Positions 42,275-46,785 of a stretch of 46,785 nt of DNA are shown one piece after another. The notes beneath the pieces were generated by a model, which was not told the origin of the DNA, did not search any database, and was given only the letters and a program-made list of their open reading frames with translations. This stretch comes from Armatimonadota bacterium (lineage in GTDB: Bacteria > Armatimonadota > Fervidibacteria > Fervidibacterales > Thermosaccharophagaceae). Position 1 is the first letter of the stretch. Each line of letters opens with the position of its first letter. Made by a program: the position numbers and the translations under genes. The DNA lies in NCBI GenBank assembly GCA_025062195.1, contig JANXAS010000024.1, positions 1 to 46,785 on the forward strand. The letters run 5' to 3'.

Positions 42275-43405
42275 ATGACTTTAATATGCGCAAGCGCATT
42301 CACTTTAACAAGCGAGCGTGGGACTCCTTGTCACTTAATGCGTGCCATAGCCCGCTATGTGCCAGTTATTTACATTAACCCGCCATATTCTCGCTCAAGA
42401 TGGCAAAAGGAAAAGGCGATGTTGCAGGTTGAGTTTGACAACCTTAAAGTCATTACACCAGTCCTTTTAACAACATTTCGCTTCTTACCGAGGAAAATTC
42501 GCCGCTATATAGTAGCGTTTATTGCCACGCCAAAGGTTTTGGATCACTTGGAAAAAAATCGGCAAAAACAGCCAATTGTTTTGTGGTCATATTTGGGTGA
42601 GCTGACCTTGCCACTTTTACGCGCCTTGAAAGCAAATCTTACATGTTATCACCGATTGGATGACTACGCAATTATGCTGCCTAAAGACCGACCATTGGAG
42701 AAAGCCATCGAAAAAGTGGCAGATTTGCTCTTTGTTGTCTCACCAACACTTCAAGAACAGTATCGCCATCAAGGGCGCAAAGCTATACTTTTACCAAATG
42801 GTGTAGACATTGAGCACTTTTCAAAAGCAATTTTAAAAGAGAGTGCCATACCTGACGACTTAGCTTGTTTGCCACCACCGCGCATCGGTTTCGTTGGAAC
42901 TGTTGACCCACTCTGGGTAGATACAGATTTGCTGCTCAACATTGCAGCGGCAAAACCAAAATGGTCCACGATTGTCATAGGCAACTTGAACAAGTGGCAA
43001 CCACCGAGGATAAAGCCAGAAAACATCCATTTTATTGGCAAAAGACCCTACAAAATATTGCCATATTACCTAAAGGGTCTGGATGTGTGCATTATCCCCT
43101 TCAAGGACAATGCTGTTACTCGCGCTGCAAGTCCATTAAAACTTTACGAATATTTGGCAGCTGGGCGAGCTGTTGTCAGTTCACCTGTATCAGATTTAGC
43201 ATACTTCGGCTCTTTAGTATGGTGCGCTAAGAGACCTGACGAATTTATTTGTGCAATTGAGGAAGCTTTAAAAACGGCTCATGACCCAACTGAACAAATG
43301 CGCCGAGTTGCCGCAGTAACCCCTCATTCATGGCAAGAAAGGGCGCAAACTGCTCTTAAATGGATATATGAGATGCTGGGGGGTGGGAGCGGAAATTTGG
43401 GCTAA
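42275..43405 (+). CDS. Glycosyltransferase family 4 / group 1
   Basis: A GT-B fold protein of 376 residues. The N-terminal half has VIYINPPYSRSRWQ and VLWSYLGELTLPLLRALKANLTCYHRLDDY, and the linker VSPTLQEQYRHQGRKAILLPNGVDIEHF is characteristic. The C-terminal donor site contains IGFVGTVDPLWVDTDLL, YLKGLDVCIIPFKDN and SPLKLYEYLAAGRAVVSSPVSD (the EX7E-like region, with a single clear Glu). It probably transfers a sugar from a nucleotide donor during surface-glycan assembly, in tandem with the GT2 gene. Confidence 0.9.
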   Translation: MTLICASAFTLTSERGTPCHLMRAIARYVPVIYINPPYSRSRWQKEKAMLQVEFDNLKVITPVLLTTFRFLPRKIRRYIVAFIATPKVLDHLEKNRQKQPIVLWSYLGELTLPLLRALKANLTCYHRLDDYAIMLPKDRPLEKAIEKVADLLFVVSPTLQEQYRHQGRKAILLPNGVDIEHFSKAILKESAIPDDLACLPPPRIGFVGTVDPLWVDTDLLLNIAAAKPKWSTIVIGNLNKWQPPRIKPENIHFIGKRPYKILPYYLKGLDVCIIPFKDNAVTRAASPLKLYEYLAAGRAVVSSPVSDLAYFGSLVWCAKRPDEFICAIEEALKTAHDPTEQMRRVAAVTPHSWQERAQTALKWIYEMLGGGSGNLG

Positions 43406-43484
43406 TAAATGGGGAAATTGGCGGAATTTCATCCGCCCCTCTTAACTTCCACAATATCAAGCGTTTGGTGGTTGAAACGAGATT

Positions 43485-44222
43485 CTATTCTGCTGTCCTT
43501 TCAGCCACAGATACGAGCAGATATCCACGAATTCGCTTAATGAGCCATTTGTAGAGGTAAGGGGAAGATTCAGGGCGGCGAATTATCCTTGGCAAAAAAT
43601 CAAAAGAACAAAGCCACTTTAGGTGAAGGTCGTGCCCTGCATCAAACTCGCAAACCAAAGATGTATTAGTCGGAAGGAAATGCCTGAGAGTTTTTATGGG
43701 TTTTTCCGTGCCAAATTTCCATTTCCCGCGAAGCTCAAGGTATCGCTTTGCACATCGGTAAAAAATCGCATAATAGTATGGCACAATTGAGATGACAAGA
43801 CCACCTATCTTGCAAACACGAATCATCTCTGCTAATGCTTTCCGCTGCATTTCCTCACTGTAATGCTCCAAAACACCACTGTTCCAAACAACATCAAAGC
43901 TTTTGTCCTTGAACGGAATTGCAAATATTGAACCCACAATTGGATGAACCTGAACACCAAGCTTCCTTGCAAATCCTTCGCTTATTTGCAGTGCATTTAT
44001 TGAAAAATCCATTAGCACAACTTTTGCGCCTTCTAATGCTAAGCGAATTGAAACTCGCCCAGTCCCACTTCCGGCTTCAAGAATTTTCAAATCTGTTCTT
44101 GGCAAAACTCTCTTCAAAGCCTCATACTGAGTCTGGCAAAGCTCATCCCAATCCCCAAAGTTTTTCCCATGTTCCCAATAATGTTTCCAGAAATTGCGCC
44201 ATTTTGATTCGTTCAGCCCCAT
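43485..44222 (-). CDS. Class I SAM-dependent methyltransferase
   Basis: Motif I ILEAGSGTGRVSIRLALEG, an acidic end of strand 2 (VVLMDFSINAL), SIFAIPFKDKSFDVVWNSGVLEHYSEE and MIRVCKIGGLVISIVPYY define a Methyltransf_11/UbiE-like enzyme of 245 residues. The substrate is unknown; the setting among glycosyltransferases suggests a sugar or lipid carrier. It faces the GT4 gene tail-to-tail, 79 bases apart, and lies 45 bases after the heparinase-like gene start, upstream on the same strand. Confidence 0.88.
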   Translation of the reverse strand: MGLNESKWRNFWKHYWEHGKNFGDWDELCQTQYEALKRVLPRTDLKILEAGSGTGRVSIRLALEGAKVVLMDFSINALQISEGFARKLGVQVHPIVGSIFAIPFKDKSFDVVWNSGVLEHYSEEMQRKALAEMIRVCKIGGLVISIVPYYYAIFYRCAKRYLELRGKWKFGTEKPIKTLRHFLPTNTSLVCEFDAGHDLHLKWLCSFDFLPRIIRRPESSPYLYKWLIKRIRGYLLVSVAERTAE

Positions 44223-44267
44223 ATGATATCACGACTGCCCTCATTTAGATTTTCACCACTGATGCTC

Positions 44268-46466
44268 TTACTTAACTGCCTTAACTGCAAAAACTTCATT
44301 GATTTGCCAAATTGTTCCTTCTGGCATTGTTACTTGGATTGGTATACGATTTGGGTTGAGGACGAATGTGCCCACAAATCCGTCGTGGAGTTTTAAGCGC
44401 AAAGCTACGGCATCCTTTGTGATTTTTCCATTGCCATCTTTGACGGGCAAAAACATCAACTCAATTGCCTTACCATTCAAACTTAAGCCACATGCCAATG
44501 CAGCTACTTGTGCCTTTTGCCGAGCAATTAGCATTGGGACTCTATCCTCTGTGCCACCAGGGCCAATTCCAAGCGCTGTAATTAGCTCAAATGGCTCTCC
44601 GGCAATAAATTTCGCCAAAATTTGCCAATCTTTCCCCAGATTTATGCCAACTTCAAAAATCCCATCCACACGCCTTATTGCCGCATCACGCAAATAGCGA
44701 TAGCCATCCTTGTTTGGTGGTGTCCATGCGTCAGCAGCAACTGGTTTAGCCCATTGTCCCCGCAAGTGAAGTGCTATATCTAAAAGACGCTCCTTTTCAC
44801 AGCGGATATGGTCAATTAATACGATTGAATCCTGATTTAGCAACGCTATAGCTCTTACGAACCTCACACCATCGTAAATGTTGCCAGCATCGGCAACAAC
44901 AAAATCAATACCCTTCTCAGCGCCAAATGCCAGACATTTTCCTTCTGCTGGCTTTTGATTCGCTTCGTCCACCACAAGAGTGTTATGCGCCAGAGTGGTC
45001 TTATACCAACCACTGTGAATTGGCACACCATAGCGCGTAATTCCTGGGTCAAGAACCAAAATTTGACCACGAGAGTAAAGGACAAAGTTGAGCTTGTCAG
45101 GATGACCATGCCCACCACCATGTGGTCCATACTTTAGACAAAGCCAAGTTGCCTGCTCTCCTTCGCCTTTCGCCAAAATAGCATAGCCTGACAAAGGGTA
45201 ATTAGCACTGTTCCATTGAAGCAATTGTGGTTTTGGCAACTCACCAACGCCAAACCAGAGAGAAAAGTCGCTTCTCCGTTCACTGCGCGATAATAATGCC
45301 GCATAAATTGGATCACGATAGCGAGCGTAGGCAAGCTCGTAAATTGGTTGAGTGAGACCAAAACGAGCAAAGCCAATTTCCGCTAACAGCGCAACTTCTG
45401 TGCTGTCATTAAATGCTGGCAAACGCCAATTTGGCATCATGAACTTTAATGGCGCATCAAACATGCGTTTTAGTTCCTCACCGTAAAGGTCAATGCCACA
45501 GTTGCGTGCTGCCTCGGTCAAATGCCAAAGCGCCGAAAGTGTATAAAAATGATAGCCCCATGCACCTTCCCACCAAACACCATCAGGCGAAACGCCTTTT
45601 CGCATTTGCGTCCAGTAGCCTCTTTCAGGGTTATCAATTGCTTCCCTTATAAGTTGCTCATCACCGAGAAGAAATCCAACCAATCCGACAGCGCTGTTTT
45701 TCCAACACTGGATGTTATGCACGCCCATGCGATGCGGCAAGATGACCTCCTTTGCGGCGGGCAAAAATAACTTCTGTGAGAGCGTTTGACGCTCCGATTC
45801 ATTCAATGTCTCCCAAATTAAGTCAGCACCTTGAGCCATTGGAATAAGCCATGTAGATTCATCAAGCGTTTGCGGACCAACTCGTCCACCACCAATCTTA
45901 GGCTCACCGAGAATTGTGTGAAGCGGGTAGTTCAGGTAGCGCTCCGCGTAAGTGAGCAAAATCTCTTTTGCCTTATAGGCATACTTTCTATCACCAGTAA
46001 CCTGATAAGCAATACCTAAGTCACGGACAATGCTTGCACACCGCCCGTGAATGCCCATGATGACGACGCCATCATAATCCCTTTGGGGTTTTGTTGGGTC
46101 ACTTTGAAGCACTTCATTGTCAACAGGACAAACATGCTCCCACTGCCACTCGCCAATCTGCTTGCCCGTTCGCAACGGTGCACCGTGCTTCGGGCAAGCA
46201 TAGTAATGCCACCAATTGCCACCGCGTGGCGGGATGCTGACACCCTCCTTTAACACGCTATCAACTCGCCTCTTCAATGCCTCCCATTGAATCTTCGCCC
46301 AATCGTAACTGTTTATGCGTTCTTTCAGCTGGGCAATTCCGTCACGATTGAATAGCAATCTTGGATGTTGAGGCAATCTCACGATTTTCACCTCACCTAA
46401 CGCAAACTCGGTGCAGAGCCACTGCATCAACAGCAATATCAAAGTGCAACGAAATAACCATTGCAT
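44268..46466 (-). CDS. Secreted heparinase II/III- or alginate-lyase-like polysaccharide lyase
   Basis: Signal peptide MQWLFRCTLILLLMQWLCTEFALG, then an (alpha/alpha) toroid (about 30-390) with HPRLLFNRDGIAQLKERI, ARRYGxxY-like helices, and conserved MGVHNIQCWKNSAVGLVG (candidate catalytic His/Asn) and WWEGAWGYHFYTL. A beta-sandwich domain (about 400-732) has GGHGHPDKLNFVLYSRGQILVLDPGITRYG and KTTLAHNTLVVDEANQ, both typical of heparinase II/III-type lyases. It probably degrades a uronate-containing glycan outside the cytoplasm. GGGGTGAT precedes the ATG at 46466; GTG at 46469 is an alternative. Confidence 0.9.
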   Translation of the reverse strand: MQWLFRCTLILLLMQWLCTEFALGEVKIVRLPQHPRLLFNRDGIAQLKERINSYDWAKIQWEALKRRVDSVLKEGVSIPPRGGNWWHYYACPKHGAPLRTGKQIGEWQWEHVCPVDNEVLQSDPTKPQRDYDGVVIMGIHGRCASIVRDLGIAYQVTGDRKYAYKAKEILLTYAERYLNYPLHTILGEPKIGGGRVGPQTLDESTWLIPMAQGADLIWETLNESERQTLSQKLFLPAAKEVILPHRMGVHNIQCWKNSAVGLVGFLLGDEQLIREAIDNPERGYWTQMRKGVSPDGVWWEGAWGYHFYTLSALWHLTEAARNCGIDLYGEELKRMFDAPLKFMMPNWRLPAFNDSTEVALLAEIGFARFGLTQPIYELAYARYRDPIYAALLSRSERRSDFSLWFGVGELPKPQLLQWNSANYPLSGYAILAKGEGEQATWLCLKYGPHGGGHGHPDKLNFVLYSRGQILVLDPGITRYGVPIHSGWYKTTLAHNTLVVDEANQKPAEGKCLAFGAEKGIDFVVADAGNIYDGVRFVRAIALLNQDSIVLIDHIRCEKERLLDIALHLRGQWAKPVAADAWTPPNKDGYRYLRDAAIRRVDGIFEVGINLGKDWQILAKFIAGEPFELITALGIGPGGTEDRVPMLIARQKAQVAALACGLSLNGKAIELMFLPVKDGNGKITKDAVALRLKLHDGFVGTFVLNPNRIPIQVTMPEGTIWQINEVFAVKAVK

Positions 46467-46785
46467 CACCTATCACCCCTTAACAGTTTAAGTGCATGTC
46501 GCAATTTGCCAAAGCACAAAATAAAGTGAAGCGCCGCCCAAATTGAGAATCTCAGCCCAGAAGCCGCTTTGCTTCCAAAATTTTCGTTAGGGCAAGCCCA
46601 CGCTACCAATTATTATGGCACCATCGCTACCTGTGAGCAATAGAAGTTTGAAAATCATTTGGAGTAAACCACGAAGCTACAACAGTTAGCTTAGTGGACG
46701 CCACTTCGCTATCGCTTCATGGCTAACTACGAACCTGAACAACAAAGTTTTAGCTTGACATTAGCCTCATCCTCCAAGTTTCGTG
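46467..46785. repeat. Right-edge intergenic region with a class B element
   Basis: No gene in these 319 bases. A class B repeat lies in reverse orientation at about 46698-46730 (ACGCCACTTCGCTATCGC then TTCATGGCTAACTAC), followed by GAACCTGAACAACAAAG as in the other copies. A further half-element (ACCACGAAGC) is at about 46668. The repeat field probably continues past the window. Confidence 0.75.

Overview
The window looks like a chromosome segment of a Gram-negative-type bacterium, probably a member of Armatimonadota (possibly the Fervidibacteria branch). The reasons are a DUF1559-type prepilin with the FPVFAxAREKAR signature, a DUF3084 protein, a B12-dependent class II ribonucleotide reductase, apolipoprotein N-acyltransferase plus lipoproteins, a GT9 (heptosyltransferase-type) enzyme, many secreted carbohydrate-active proteins, and large blocks of hairpin repeats. 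This placement is inferred from gene content only.

Layout. (1) 1-5125 holds secreted polysaccharide-related proteins: a LamG protein cut by the left edge, a parallel beta-helix protein and a GH17 glucanase lipoprotein. Repeat blocks surround the GH17 gene at 3656-4065 and 5126-6328. (2) 6329-7405 is an HcnA/HcnB-like (opine or cyanide-forming dehydrogenase type) pair whose HcnB-like member is cut short at the repeat block. (3) 8110-13294 contains a membrane-anchored thioredoxin-like protein, a prepilin with a damaged start, a ceramidase-domain protein, a DUF3084 coiled-coil membrane protein and a lipoprotein. (4) 13660-36176 is a dense, mostly minus-strand block of metabolic and information genes: ridA with a class V aminotransferase, an MBL hydrolase coupled to a radical SAM enzyme, pheT, thpR, lnt, nrdJ (with tandem NrdR boxes), a NAGPA-type glycosidase, a Ppx/GppA-family protein, a CBS protein, a phosphoesterase, an AAA+ ATPase with an HD-GYP-like partner, a TIM-barrel isomerase, and accB-prepilin-accC. 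(5) 36784-46466 is a surface-glycan segment that looks richer in A/T: GT9, a GT-C-like membrane protein, FkbM methyltransferase, a 1.47-kb repeat island, GT2, GT4, a methyltransferase and a heparinase/alginate-lyase-like protein.

The least explained structure is the repeat system. It has at least three hairpin families. Class A is GTAG followed by an 8-bp stem with a 4-nt loop, occurs in alternating orientation, and shows a compensatory base-pair change between the two orientations. Class B is GTAG-TTA followed by an imperfect GCCAC/GTGGC palindrome, with a GGCAC/GTGCC variant. Class D is a roughly 105-bp composite of three nested hairpins. The GTAG tetranucleotide next to a palindrome is the hallmark of REP elements moved or maintained by RAYT (TnpA-REP) transposases, none of which is encoded here. 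The repeats are not neutral to genes: one array supplies the stop codon of the truncated HcnB-like gene, a composite element encodes the last residues of Lnt, and a 224-bp segment is duplicated perfectly.

No tRNA, rRNA, CRISPR array, integrase or transposase gene was seen. Start codons were chosen from Shine-Dalgarno sequences of the GGAGGTGA type, which are strong throughout.
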